From: Bacillus suaedaesalsae | GTDB lineage: Bacteria; Bacillota; Bacilli; Bacillales; SA4 | Direction: 5' to 3' | DNA: 64,000 bases | NCBI RefSeq assembly: GCF_016890225.1 | Contig: NZ_JAFELM010000045.1 | Location: 1 to 64,000 of the forward strand | Shown here: positions 17,167-26,445 of the stretch, piece after piece | How the letters are laid out: every line of letters starts with the position of its first letter | Numbering within the stretch: the first letter of the stretch is position 1 | Position numbers and translations under genes: made by a program | The notes under the pieces: generated by a model | The model's database searches: none | What the model saw: the letters and a program-made list of their open reading frames with translations, nothing else | Told to the model about the DNA's origin: nothing

Positions 17167-17814
17167 TTATTTATGAATCCCTTTAAATTGATTTTGTCTA
17201 ATTCTTTCGCCATGTCTGTTTGCATCTTCAACAGATTTAACACCATTTTTCTTCCAATCAAATAAGATTCGATCTATATATCGAAAGTTCATTTTTCCTG
17301 ATAGCACTGCTTCTTTTAATGCTGCTTTAATGATGATAGGTTCATGATTTTCTTGATCTAGCCATATTGACAATGTTTCAATTTCAATTGGAGATAACGG
17401 TCTACCAAATTCCTGTTCAAAGATAGAGTAAAGCTTTGACTCCAAGGTTCTGCGTTCAAGCTGATTCTCTTCCTTTGTATCCTGAAAAAATAACATCATC
17501 ATTTTTTCCCATAAAGGTCGTAATGAGTACCTTTCTCCACGAACTCCAGCAATATCTCGATCCTCAATGGATAAAAATCCTTTTTGCATCAATTTTCTCA
17601 AAATTTCTATACACTTGTCCACAGAAATGGTCATTTTTGATGCAATTTCATCAGGTGTGGGAAAAGAAATTCCGCTCTCAATATAGGAATGAACGTGAAG
17701 AATAAGAATTAATTCACTCTCTGATAACCCTAGTCTTGTATAGTTATTAAGAAGTTGACGTGGAATGGCTACACTTCCTTGTTCATACCACTCAATCATT
17801 TTATCCTTTTTCAA
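17167..17814 (-). CDS. dnaD: Primosomal/replication initiation protein DnaD
   Basis: A TTG start at 17814 is chosen: GAGGTG lies six bases upstream and the product then begins MKKDKMIEWYEQGS, aligned with the start of B. subtilis DnaD. 215 residues: N-terminal winged-helix oligomerisation domain and a C-terminal DnaB_2 domain with ALKEAVLSGKMNFRYIDRILFDWKKNG, including the Y-x-x-x-I-x-x-x-W motif. DnaD helps load the helicase at oriC and at restart sites. The product ends soon after this motif and lacks the extra tail of about 15-20 residues found in B. subtilis. Confidence 0.92.
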   Translation of the reverse strand: MKKDKMIEWYEQGSVAIPRQLLNNYTRLGLSESELILILHVHSYIESGISFPTPDEIASKMTISVDKCIEILRKLMQKGFLSIEDRDIAGVRGERYSLRPLWEKMMMLFFQDTKEENQLERRTLESKLYSIFEQEFGRPLSPIEIETLSIWLDQENHEPIIIKAALKEAVLSGKMNFRYIDRILFDWKKNGVKSVEDANRHGERIRQNQFKGIHK

Positions 17815-17983
17815 CCATTTCACCTCTTCAATTACTTTTATAAACAATTAGAAAAAGACCTTCATTGCTCGTGATACGTTACATGCAAGAAAAGTCTTTT
17901 ATTTAGATGGATAGCATATAGATTTTCGATCACTTTTTCATTATAGCATGTTCTATTGTTCAATGGTTGAAATTCAAATAATG

Positions 17984-18010
17984 GAAAAAAGCTCTCTAGG
18001 TGAGAGCTTA
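17984..18010 (-). terminator. Terminator of asnS
   Basis: AGCTCTC/GAGAGCT stem followed on the minus strand by a run of T. Confidence 0.8.
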
Positions 18011-18019
18011 TCCTCTTTT

Positions 18020-19312
18020 TTATGGATACAAACGATTTAACAATCTTGGGAATGGAATTGACTCACGTACGTGCTCTACTCCACTTATCCATGCTACTGT
18101 TCTTTCAAGACCTAATCCAAATCCTGAGTGAGGCACTGATCCAAATTCACGAGTTTCAAGGTACCATTTATATGCACTTTCTGGCAGATCATGTTCCTGT
18201 ATTCTTTGCTTTAAAAGCTCATAATCATGAATACGTTCAGAACCACCAATAATTTCTCCATATCCCTCAGGAGCAATTAAGTCAGCACATAATACAACAT
18301 CTTCACGTGTTGGATGTGGTTGCATATAGAACGGCTTTAAAGCAGTAGGATAATTCGTGATAAATACTGGTTTATCATAACTTTCTGCAATAGCTGTTTC
18401 GTGTGGAGAACCGAAGTCGTCCCCCCATTCAATATCCGTGAAACCTTGATCTTTTAAGAATTGAATCGCATCATCGTAGCTGATTCTAGGGAATGGAGCT
18501 GTAATGTTTTCAAGCTTACTTGTATCACGCCCGAGCACTCCAAGCTCAAGCTTACAGTTATCTAATACTGATTTTACAATAAATGCAACGTATTCTTCCT
18601 GAACTTTTAAACTATCTTCGTGTTCATAAAATGCCATCTCAGGCTCAATCATCCAAAACTCAATAAGGTGTCTTCGCGTTTTAGATTTTTCTGCACGGAA
18701 TGTAGGTCCAAATGAGAATACCTTACCTAATGCCATTGCAGCAGCTTCCATATATAATTGTCCACTTTGAGATAGGTAAGCATCTTCTTCAAAATACTTC
18801 GTATGGAAAAGCTCTGTAGTTCCTTCTGGTGCACTACCAGTTAAAATAGGAGGATCTACCTTTACAAATCCGTTATTGTTAAAATACTCATATGTAGCAC
18901 GAATAATTTCGTTTCGAATTTTCATTACTGCATGCTGTTTTTTTGAACGTAACCATAAATGGCGGTGGTCCATTAAAAATTCAGTACCATGTTCTTTTGG
19001 TGTGATTGGATAATCAACTGATCCAGAAATCACTTTAATTTCCTTTACACCTAGCTCATATCCAAAAGGAGAACGTTCGTCTACTCTTACTTCCCCTGTT
19101 ACATATAAGGATGATTCTTGAGTAATCGACTTTGCTGCTTCGAATACTTTTTCATCTACTTCATTTTTAACTACAACACCTTGAATAAATCCAGTACCAT
19201 CACGTAATTGTAAAAAAGCAATTTTACCACTAGAGCGTTTATTTGCAATCCATGCTCCGATAGTTACATCTTGTCCAACGTATTTTCCAACTTCTGCAAT
19301 CGTAGTTTTCAC
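18020..19312 (-). CDS. asnS: Asparaginyl-tRNA synthetase
   Basis: 430 residues, class II synthetase that charges tRNA-Asn. N-terminal OB-fold anticodon domain ([24 protein letters not shown]), then the catalytic core with motif 2 ([25 protein letters not shown]) and motif 3 ([12 protein letters not shown]). GTG start nine bases after AGGAGG. No T-box signature was found in the 150-base upstream gap. Separated from dnaD by a terminator. Confidence 0.97.
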   Translation of the reverse strand: MKTTIAEVGKYVGQDVTIGAWIANKRSSGKIAFLQLRDGTGFIQGVVVKNEVDEKVFEAAKSITQESSLYVTGEVRVDERSPFGYELGVKEIKVISGSVDYPITPKEHGTEFLMDHRHLWLRSKKQHAVMKIRNEIIRATYEYFNNNGFVKVDPPILTGSAPEGTTELFHTKYFEEDAYLSQSGQLYMEAAAMALGKVFSFGPTFRAEKSKTRRHLIEFWMIEPEMAFYEHEDSLKVQEEYVAFIVKSVLDNCKLELGVLGRDTSKLENITAPFPRISYDDAIQFLKDQGFTDIEWGDDFGSPHETAIAESYDKPVFITNYPTALKPFYMQPHPTREDVVLCADLIAPEGYGEIIGGSERIHDYELLKQRIQEHDLPESAYKWYLETREFGSVPHSGFGLGLERTVAWISGVEHVRESIPFPRLLNRLYP

Positions 19313-19463
19313 AAATCTTTCCTCCTAAAACATAAAAAACCTTTTCAATATGTAGTCATTATATACTAACAGTGCATTTTGCCTCAAGTAAAGAAAAAAC
19401 TGATGCAAAAAACTGAATTTCTATTTTGAAGTCCAGCGATCACATCAGCTGATCTTTCGCGTT

Positions 19464-20651
19464 TTATTTATTCATTTTTCTGTTCATAAATGATTGTATA
19501 CGTTCGATTGCTTCTTCTAATATAGATAATGAAGTTGCGTATGATAAGCGTACATAATCATCTGCGCCAAAACCAGAACCAGGAATTAAAGCGACTTTCT
19601 CTTCATCAAGGATTGCCTTAACCATGTTATCTACAGAATCGAATCCAGCCAATTCAGCTGCTTTTGAAACATTGGCAAAAAGATAAAATGCGCCTTGTGG
19701 CTTTAGACAAGAGAATCCAGGAATTTGAATGAGCTTATCATAAATAATTGTTAATCTTTCCTCAAAGGCGTGTCTCATCGTTTCTACATCATCTTGTGGC
19801 CCAGTATAGGCAGCTATCGTCGCGTATTGTGCGATGGAAGTAGGGTTAGATGTGCTATGGCTTGCAAGGTTGGTCATTGCGCCTATTATCGCCATATTCC
19901 CCGCTGCATAACCAATTCTCCACCCAGTCATTGAATGCGACTTCGATACACCATTGATGATAATGGTTTGCTCCTTAAAATCAGGTGATATTTGAGCTAT
20001 AGATGTATGGTGATTTTCACCGTAAATAAGCTTTTCATAAATTTCATCTGAGACAATTAATAATCCATGTTCAAGACACACTTCACCAAGCTTTTGTAAC
20101 TCCTCTTTACTATAGATCATCCCAGTTGGATTACTTGGAGAGTTAATAATCACAGCTTTCGTTTTATCTGTTATTACCGATTTAAGCTGCTCTGGTGTAA
20201 TTTTAAATGAGTTAGATTCTAAGCCTTCAACATAGACAGGCTTTCCTTCAGCTAACTTTACTTGCTCAGGGTAGCTCACCCAATAAGGTGTTGGAATAAT
20301 AACTTCATCACCTGGATTTAAAATTACTTGAAACAAGGTATATAGTGCATGCTTGGCACCATTACAAACTATAATTTCTTTTTGGTTGTATGAAATATTT
20401 TGATCTTTTTGAAACTTTTCGATGATTGCTTGTTTTAATTGACTTAATCCACCTGTTGGAGTGTATTTCGTATGTCCTTCTTTCATGGCCATAATAGCAG
20501 CCTGCATGATATGCTCAGGAGTATTATAGTCCGGTTCACCTGCTCCAAGACCAATTACATCATGACCTTGCGCTTTTAATTCTTGTGCCTTTGCTGTAAT
20601 TTCTAGTGTTGTGGAAGGTGTTAATGCTGCAACACGATTTGCCAACTTCAT
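19464..20651 (-). CDS. aspB: Aspartate aminotransferase
   Basis: 395 residues, fold-type I PLP enzyme, class I-beta. Interconverts aspartate/2-oxoglutarate and oxaloacetate/glutamate. PLP Lys in GVSKSHSMTGWRIGY; cofactor contacts in NSPSNPTGMIYS and SDEIYEKLIYG. Follows ypmB by 15 bases, giving the ypmA-ypmB-aspB operon. Confidence 0.95.
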   Translation of the reverse strand: MKLANRVAALTPSTTLEITAKAQELKAQGHDVIGLGAGEPDYNTPEHIMQAAIMAMKEGHTKYTPTGGLSQLKQAIIEKFQKDQNISYNQKEIIVCNGAKHALYTLFQVILNPGDEVIIPTPYWVSYPEQVKLAEGKPVYVEGLESNSFKITPEQLKSVITDKTKAVIINSPSNPTGMIYSKEELQKLGEVCLEHGLLIVSDEIYEKLIYGENHHTSIAQISPDFKEQTIIINGVSKSHSMTGWRIGYAAGNMAIIGAMTNLASHSTSNPTSIAQYATIAAYTGPQDDVETMRHAFEERLTIIYDKLIQIPGFSCLKPQGAFYLFANVSKAAELAGFDSVDNMVKAILDEEKVALIPGSGFGADDYVRLSYATSLSILEEAIERIQSFMNRKMNK

Positions 20652-20666
20652 TCCCTAAAGTCCCCC

Positions 20667-21137
20667 TTATAACGTGTACCTTTTGATAAATTGACCATCC
20701 TTAAAGGTTACATAATAATAAGAATAACGATTTTGTTCATCTAAATAGATAATTTCCCAAATTGGAATATTTTGTTCAATTCCAAGGTTTACAGCTTTAA
20801 TTTCTAATGGATTTCTTTCGTCCTTTACGATTCCAATAGCCTCTTGTGCAGTTATGCCTTTTTCAGGATTTACTTCTATAATATCTAACTTCTTATTATT
20901 CGGTACACAAACGATATGTTCTTCTCCGTCTATTTTTCCATGAACAATTGTATAAGACTCATTACCATTAAAATAAGTAACATCTAGTATTTCTATGTTA
21001 GGTACTTCTTCTTTAGCTTGTTCAATTGCTTTTGAACTTTGCTTATAGCGATATTCAAAAGCATTTTGATATGTATGTACTCCGAACCAAATGAAAACAC
21101 CAAATAAAATAATACCGAGAAAAATCCACTTCTTCAT
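20667..21137 (-). CDS. ypmB: YpmB, membrane-anchored PepSY-type protein
   Basis: 156 residues: an N-terminal hydrophobic anchor (WIFLGIILFGVFIWFGV) and an extracytoplasmic part with two PepSY-like repeats (VNPEKGITAQEAIGIVKDE...). Matches the YpmB/DUF5590 family upstream of aspB. Function unknown; PepSY domains are thought to bind or inhibit proteases. Confidence 0.85.
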   Translation of the reverse strand: MKKWIFLGIILFGVFIWFGVHTYQNAFEYRYKQSSKAIEQAKEEVPNIEILDVTYFNGNESYTIVHGKIDGEEHIVCVPNNKKLDIIEVNPEKGITAQEAIGIVKDERNPLEIKAVNLGIEQNIPIWEIIYLDEQNRYSYYYVTFKDGQFIKRYTL

Positions 21138-21148
21138 ATCCCAAATCC

Positions 21149-21319
21149 TTACGTTCTATATATTGTGAAGATTGCTGTCTCTTGGTCTTTTTCGTCAAGA
21201 GCGAGGCCAAACATTAAATCTTCTCTTTTTAATGTTCGATTTAAGCTATCAACAATTTTATATAAGTCCGAAGAGTGTTTGATTCGAACAGTTGAAAGTA
21301 TTTCAATTTTACTCTCCAT
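21149..21319 (-). CDS. ypmA: YpmA (DUF4264)
   Basis: 56 residues from the ATG at 21319, eight bases after GGAGG; this equals the B. subtilis length. The sequence KIEILSTVRIKHSSDLYKIVD and LMFGLALDEKDQETAIFTIYRT is characteristic. Function unknown. First gene of ypmA-ypmB-aspB. Confidence 0.85.
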   Translation of the reverse strand: MESKIEILSTVRIKHSSDLYKIVDSLNRTLKREDLMFGLALDEKDQETAIFTIYRT

Positions 21320-21501
21320 TTTCATTTCCTCCACCAACACAAATTTTGTTAAACATATGTTTAGTTTATAAAGGTAATAATACTAGTACAGACAACAAGA
21401 AAGTTCTTGTTGCTACCACTCACTATTATAACAGTTAATTTAGTAAAACCGTACATTCAACACTTTTTCATATTAAAAATTTTCTCCTACCCACATTGTA
21501 C

Positions 21502-21532
21502 AACCTGATGCAACATGCACCAGGTTTTTTTT
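21502..21532 (+). terminator. Orphan plus-strand terminator
   Basis: ACCTG-TGCA/TGCA-CAGGT stem with one mismatch, followed by eight T. The reverse strand has no T run after the stem, so the orientation is plus. No plus-strand gene exists within several kilobases upstream. Confidence 0.6.
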
Positions 21533-21534
21533 AT

Positions 21535-21670
21535 AGCCATCTGTTAACTAATGATGTTGACTTCTGCGTTTACCACGGGAGTGGTGTACCTTAGTAAAGT
21601 CTCTTACTACACCCTTCCACTATAATCAACTGTGCTTCAAATAAACTCAACATAGATATTAAACTTAGCC
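21535..21670. repeat. Decayed inverted-repeat element (GGCTCTGTTAAA family)
   Basis: Ends agccatctgttaact and attaaacttagcc are degenerate versions of the terminal repeats at 22657 and 25802. The interior (atgttgacttctgcg ... ccactataatcaac) matches the same core. Confidence 0.5.
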
Positions 21671-21686
21671 TTTTATAAATTGGAGC

Positions 21687-22538
21687 TTACAGACGGTTTA
21701 AACTTTCAACGGACAAAGTTATGACTTCATAATTGTCTTTTTTACACTTGACAGTTACATTTCCAAACTGTTTTGTGTAATAAATATCGATCCATGTAGA
21801 TTGAAGTCTTTCTAGAACATCTGCACTAGGATAGCTATTTCGTCTTTGAAAGATAATCGCTACTTGTGGATCTACTTCCTCAAGCAGTCTCTGGGATGTA
21901 CCTGTCTTTTTAGCGAATTCAGCTACCTTAAGGATATTTACATCTTTAAGATTAAATTTCTTTGTTAATTCAAGCTCTTGCGATTCATTTGCATTTGCCA
22001 TAAATAAAAATCGATGCTCACCATATTTAAGTAAAAGATCCATGCCCTTATTTTCTTGATCAATTTGAAGTACTTGTATTGACAAGCCAAACTGTTCAAA
22101 ATCCTGATCCCCTTCTTTCCATTTGTTATTAGGAATATTTACAGAAGGTAGAGCAGCATTTTCTGAAAGAAAAGGAATAATTACATGCTGTATTTTATAT
22201 TGACTAATAAGGTAATGAAGGTTTCCCATATAATGAGGATCTAGCTTTGTCAAAACAATGGTATTTATTTGAGTTATTCCATAAACATCAAGATATTTTT
22301 TCAACTCAAGTTGTGATTCCTCGTGCCCAGAATTAATCAATAGCCCTTCTCCTTTTTCATTTTGCACTAATGTCGCTTCTCCATTAGACAGACTTAGAAA
22401 GGTTATGGCCACCTCTTCATTATTCAATTTTAAGTCAACTTTCTCTATTTCAGTTGGCACTTCCCTGCCTTGTTCATAGCCAGTAAGTAAAAAAAGGCAA
22501 CAGTAAGCATAAACAATAAATATACATGCTTTTCTCAT
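21687..22538 (-). CDS. ComEC-like metallo-beta-lactamase-fold protein, degenerate
   Basis: 283 residues with an N-terminal hydrophobic signal (about 4-20). The following domain follows the C-terminal ComEC-type beta-lactamase fold: VAITFLSLSNGEATLVQNEKGEGLLINSGH, INTIVLTKLDPHYMGNLHYLI and HRFLFMANANESQELEL. The metal motif HxHxDH is reduced to TKLDPH, so hydrolytic activity is doubtful. The signal looks like a lipoprotein signal (LFLLTG) but the expected Cys is Tyr. Located between ypmA and dinG, where I know of no such gene in B. subtilis. Function unknown. Confidence 0.7.
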   Translation of the reverse strand: MRKACIFIVYAYCCLFLLTGYEQGREVPTEIEKVDLKLNNEEVAITFLSLSNGEATLVQNEKGEGLLINSGHEESQLELKKYLDVYGITQINTIVLTKLDPHYMGNLHYLISQYKIQHVIIPFLSENAALPSVNIPNNKWKEGDQDFEQFGLSIQVLQIDQENKGMDLLLKYGEHRFLFMANANESQELELTKKFNLKDVNILKVAEFAKKTGTSQRLLEEVDPQVAIIFQRRNSYPSADVLERLQSTWIDIYYTKQFGNVTVKCKKDNYEVITLSVESLNRL

Positions 22539-22840
22539 GCTATCCCTCCAAGGTGGTCTAGCTTTAGAGTACTCAATTTCAGGAAAATTATCATGTTGCC
22601 GAATTTATTTTTTTATCGCTTTTCATCGATATTCTCTTCAAACAACGTAAGTTTAAGGCTCTGTTAAACAATAATGTTGTACGTGGAAGGTACTCGCTTT
22701 CCTTGGTGCTATGGGAGCATTCGTCGCTAAACTCCTACATGAGTCTCACGAGTCATCTACCCCACTTCTCCCAACAGGAGTCTCGATCTTCCACTACAAT
22801 CAACATATAGCTAAAAATCACCACTATACTTTAACAAAGC
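22539..22840. other. Gene-free stretch filled mostly by a repeat
   Basis: From 22657 on it is a copy of the inverted-repeat element that ends at the dinG stop codon. The open frame at 22711-22908 runs through the repeat and is not a gene. Nothing else is recognised between 22560 and 22650. Confidence 0.6.
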
Positions 22841-22841
22841 C
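22657..22841. repeat. Inverted-repeat element, GGCTCTGTTAAA family
   Basis: Left end GGCTCTGTTAAA (22657-22668) and right end TTTAACAAAGCC (22830-22841) are inverted copies with one mismatch. The interior carries a degraded GC-rich core (tggaaggtactcgctttcc ... ggagtctcgatcttccac). The right end touches the TAG of dinG. Confidence 0.75.
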
Positions 22842-25654
22842 TAGTTTAAAAATTCCTCAAGATGAACCAAAAGCTTTGACAAGCTTCCTTTTTTCACAGA
22901 TAAGGTAGGAAGTGAATCAAGGAACTGTCTTCCATACCACGTTGTCACAATCCGTTTATCAAAAACAAAGACTGTACCCTTATCTTGTCTCGAGCGAATA
23001 AGTCTACCAAAACCCTGCTTAAATCTTAAAATTGCTTGAGGTAAAGAAAGATCAGAAAATGAGTTTCCACCATTTGCTTCTATTTCTCTTGCCTTTGCTT
23101 CGAATAAAGGCATACTAGGTGGAGTAAAGGGTAATCTTACAATGATGAGACAGTTTAATGAATCACCAGGAAAATCTACTCCTTCCCAATAGCTACTAGT
23201 TCCAAATAAAATCGAATGCTCACTTTGGATAAATGTTTTTGAGAGCTTTGCACGACTTCCACTAGTAACACCTTGACCTAATAATGTAATCCCATCGTCA
23301 CCAAGCTTATCTTTTACGGTGTAAAAGGTCTTCTTCAACATATCGTACGAGGTAAATAACACAAGCATTCTACCTTTGGTTACCTTTGCAATAGCAGAAA
23401 TATGAGTTGAAATCGCATAAATATATTCTTCTCCAGTTACATCCTTCACATTTGGTAGGTCTGTTGGAATTAACACTTGGGCTTGTTCCTCATAGTTAAA
23501 CGGTGATAATAGTGAAATACAGGTTGGATTAAAATCATTCAGTCCCAGTCGAGCTTTAATATAAGTAAAGGTTTGTTTTGTTGTTAATGTTGCAGATGTA
23601 AGGATGACACTCTTTTTCTTCCCAAATAGGTTATCTGCTAACGTATCAGAAACAAACAATGGTTGTTCGTATAGATAGGTTGAATTAAGAGCTCCTTTTT
23701 CTTCCACTTCAATCCATGTCACTCGGTTATCATTCTCACCGAAAAATAATTGATTTAATGTTAATTTCCAACTCAGCATGGTTTCAGCAATTTTTTGTAA
23801 TTCAGATAAAAGGAAAGTTACTTGAAAGCTTCTATCTAGCATTTCATGTTCCATTTGCTGGCTCATTCGTTCAATTTCTCTTACACCTTCTGTAATCGTA
23901 AATTTAATTCGATCAATACACTCTAAGATGGCATTCCATGTGGAACCCTTTTCCATCCCACTTTGAAATGTGTAGCTTCTACGCCCATTATCTCGACTTT
24001 CCTTACTTGTTTTCTCTAGCACAAAAGATCTCAACATTCTAAATAAGTCATCCATTTCCTCTTTTAGGACATTCTTCTTGTCTTGCAGCATTTGTATATA
24101 GGAACTTATTTGGACATCTTTCTTTTTACATATTTTATACAAACTACTGATAATACCGGCATCATCTTTATTCCCTAGACGCCCTAACGTATAGTGAATC
24201 GTTACATAATCAAGTTGCTTGCCTAAATATTCACTTACGACATCTTCAAGGTGATGAGCCTCATCAATAATGACTTCATTATAGGAGGGAAGAGTTTTCT
24301 CATCAATCAAGTCTCTGCAAAATAGTGCATGATTTGTAATAATAATCTGAGCCTCTTCTGCACGTGTCTTGGTATACCGATAGAAACAGCGTGATTGCCA
24401 CGGATCTTTATGATTTTTTTCCTCAGGGAAATCTGTCGACAATTTATCCCATAATATGTGTCCACCAGAGGGTAAATTAATTTCATCAATATCCCCAGTA
24501 GAAGTCTCCGTTAACCATACTAGTATTTTTGCTTTTGTTAAATTACTGTCATAGTTATTGTCAACTTGTTTCAGCTGAGCTTCAAATCTTGATAGGCTTA
24601 TGTAATGACTTCTTCCTTTTAAGGTTACTGCTGTAATATTAAATGGAAATAACTCAGTAATGACCGGGAAGTCACGCTCTATAAGCTGATTTTGAAGCTC
24701 TACTGAATATGTACTTATTACAACGGGTCTTCTAGTGGTAAGACTATGAATCACAGCGGGGATAAGATATCCAACAGTTTTGCCTAGTCCTGTTCCCGCT
24801 TCAATGACACAATGCTCATGATCATGAAAAGCATTTTGGATAATATCCATCATTTGTAATTGCTCACTACGAAGCTCACCATGTGAAAAAAGCCTCTCAG
24901 TCATAACAAAATCTCGAAAAAGCTGCCGTATGCTTGAATATGAGAATTGTCCTGAAACTTGATCTTGAGGCTGGAATACTTCCTTCCTTTTCCTTAATGC
25001 AATTCCTCTATGTACATCAAACTGCAAAATATCTTCATGTTGTTTTTTTTCTTTTTGGGTTACAAGTTCTTCAATTAATTCCTCGAGATCACTTGTAAAA
25101 TTAGCACTAATTGTAAGCAGTTTTTTTAAGGTTACGTACGGTAGTTCTTGTAATTTATCTAGTAATCTCCCTAACAACAACGCAGTAACTTCTGCATCAC
25201 TATCTGCTTGATGCGGACGGTCATGATTAAAATTGAAATGCTCTGCTATACCACCTAATCTATAACTAGTTAACTTTGGAAATAAGAATCGAGACATTTC
25301 AACTGTATCTAGTACAGGGCCTAAAAACTGTTCATGTCCAGATTGTTTAAGCTCTTCTTGAAGAAAACTCAAATCAAATAATACGTTATGTGCAACGAAA
25401 TAAGCATCCTCTAATAATTCAACAATAATAGGTGCAACTTCCTCAAAAAGAGGAGCATCCTCTAGCATTTTATCGTTAATGCCCGTTAATTGTTCAATAA
25501 ACGGAGAAATAGGCTGATCCGGATTTAAAAATGTAGAATAGGTATGTGTTATTTCACCCTTCTCAAAAACAACAGCACCAAATTGGATGATTTTATCACC
25601 TTTTTTCGGAGAGTTACCAGTTGTTTCTAAATCAACTACAACAAATTTATTCAT
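22841..25654 (-). CDS. dinG: DinG-family ATP-dependent helicase with exonuclease domain
   Basis: 937 residues from the ATG at 25654, which has GAGGTGG at suitable spacing; ATG codons at 25657 and 25690 are alternatives. The first 170 residues are a DnaQ-like 3'-5' exonuclease (VVDLETTG, HNVLFDLSFL, HQADSDAEVTALLL). Then an XPD/DinG-type helicase: Walker A EAGTGLGKTVGYL, DEAH in IDEAHHLEDV, motif VI GFGRLIRSRQDKG. The four iron-sulfur cysteines of E. coli DinG are not evident. Probable role in DNA repair. Confidence 0.93.
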   Translation of the reverse strand: MNKFVVVDLETTGNSPKKGDKIIQFGAVVFEKGEITHTYSTFLNPDQPISPFIEQLTGINDKMLEDAPLFEEVAPIIVELLEDAYFVAHNVLFDLSFLQEELKQSGHEQFLGPVLDTVEMSRFLFPKLTSYRLGGIAEHFNFNHDRPHQADSDAEVTALLLGRLLDKLQELPYVTLKKLLTISANFTSDLEELIEELVTQKEKKQHEDILQFDVHRGIALRKRKEVFQPQDQVSGQFSYSSIRQLFRDFVMTERLFSHGELRSEQLQMMDIIQNAFHDHEHCVIEAGTGLGKTVGYLIPAVIHSLTTRRPVVISTYSVELQNQLIERDFPVITELFPFNITAVTLKGRSHYISLSRFEAQLKQVDNNYDSNLTKAKILVWLTETSTGDIDEINLPSGGHILWDKLSTDFPEEKNHKDPWQSRCFYRYTKTRAEEAQIIITNHALFCRDLIDEKTLPSYNEVIIDEAHHLEDVVSEYLGKQLDYVTIHYTLGRLGNKDDAGIISSLYKICKKKDVQISSYIQMLQDKKNVLKEEMDDLFRMLRSFVLEKTSKESRDNGRRSYTFQSGMEKGSTWNAILECIDRIKFTITEGVREIERMSQQMEHEMLDRSFQVTFLLSELQKIAETMLSWKLTLNQLFFGENDNRVTWIEVEEKGALNSTYLYEQPLFVSDTLADNLFGKKKSVILTSATLTTKQTFTYIKARLGLNDFNPTCISLLSPFNYEEQAQVLIPTDLPNVKDVTGEEYIYAISTHISAIAKVTKGRMLVLFTSYDMLKKTFYTVKDKLGDDGITLLGQGVTSGSRAKLSKTFIQSEHSILFGTSSYWEGVDFPGDSLNCLIIVRLPFTPPSMPLFEAKAREIEANGGNSFSDLSLPQAILRFKQGFGRLIRSRQDKGTVFVFDKRIVTTWYGRQFLDSLPTLSVKKGSLSKLLVHLEEFLN

Positions 25655-25801
25655 CATTACCACCTCGGTAATACTATAATAGCTAAACAAATCTTTATAA
25701 AATACTATGTAGCAATAGGATCAATTGTATCATACTACAATTATACATATATAAACTATTACCATTAGTATAGTGATTTCTAGTATATTTATTAAGGTTA
25801 A

Positions 25802-25972
25802 GGACTTTGTTAATAATGTTGATTTACTAAGAGGGCACTTGCCGGATACCACGGAAGTTGGTGAGCCTCCTCGTTGCTATTCTCCTGCAGGAGTCTCACC
25901 TGTCTGGCTTCGAACGCAGGAGTCTCGCACCCTTCACTAATCTAAAAATCAACACTGTACTTTAACAGAGCC
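25802..25972. repeat. Inverted-repeat element, GGCTCTGTTAAA family
   Basis: Left end ggactttgttaataatgttga and right end tcaacactgtactttaacagagcc are inverted copies. The interior (gtgagcctcctcg ... ctcctgcaggagtctcacctgtc) matches the reverse complement of the core at 3775-3897. Confidence 0.75.
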
Positions 25973-25974
25973 AA

Positions 25975-26006
25975 ATTAAAAAGGAACCTCATAATAAGGG
26001 TTCCTA
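25975..26006 (-). terminator. Terminator of panBCD
   Basis: GGAACC/GGTTCC stem with eight-base loop followed on the minus strand by TTTTTAATTT. Confidence 0.8.
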
Positions 26007-26024
26007 GGGTTCGTTAATTTATGA

Positions 26025-26408
26025 TTACATAATCGTTGCAGCAGGCTCATGAGATAGTAAATCGACAATTTTATTATTTTCACCCATAATTGCTACTTTT
26101 GGGTGATGTGTTGCTACTTTTTCTTCCGGTACTAATGCATATGAGATGATAATTACAACATCATCTACTTGTACAAGCCTTGCTGCAGCTCCGTTAAGAC
26201 AACAAACTCCGCTACCTCTTTCACCAGAAATAATATATGTCTCAAAACGTTGACCGTTATTATTATTTACTATTTGTACTTTTTCATTAGCTACCATACC
26301 AACAGCATCTAATATATCTTGATCAATAGTAATACTTCCAACATAATTTAAATTCGCTTCCGTTACACGGGCACGATGAATTTTCCCATTCATCATTGTA
26401 CGAAACAT
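26025..26408 (-). CDS. panD: Aspartate 1-decarboxylase
   Basis: 127 residues from the ATG at 26408 behind AAGGGGG; the frame extends further upstream without a ribosome site. Makes beta-alanine for pantothenate. The proenzyme cleaves itself at Gly24-Ser25 (NYVGSITID) to form a pyruvoyl group. Third gene of panBCD; the start follows the panC stop closely. Confidence 0.95.
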   Translation of the reverse strand: MFRTMMNGKIHRARVTEANLNYVGSITIDQDILDAVGMVANEKVQIVNNNNGQRFETYIISGERGSGVCCLNGAAARLVQVDDVVIIISYALVPEEKVATHHPKVAIMGENNKIVDLLSHEPAATIM

Positions 26409-26445
26409 GTGAATATCCCCCTTGTCTCCTTCTTGAAGTGACAAA

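Larger units (their letters stand above)
21320..21686. other. Gene-free stretch: orphan hairpins and a decayed repeat
   Basis: Contains a perfect CAACAAGAA/TTCTTGTTG inverted repeat (21393-21412), a plus-oriented terminator (21502-21532) with no plus-strand gene before it, and a decayed copy of the GGCTCTGTTAAA-type repeat (21535-21670). The ypmA promoter should also lie here but could not be assigned with confidence. Confidence 0.6.
25655..26024. other. Gene-free stretch with repeat and panD terminator
   Basis: AT-rich dinG promoter region to about 25800, then the repeat element 25802-25972, then the terminator of panBCD. Confidence 0.6.

Noticed and set aside
19313-19463. Possible T-box leader before asnS
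   Set aside because: No AGGGTGGNACCGCG box, specifier hairpin or terminator/antiterminator pair was found.
22711-22908. 65-residue plus-strand ORF
   Set aside because: It lies in the inverted-repeat element and the end of dinG, with no ribosome site.
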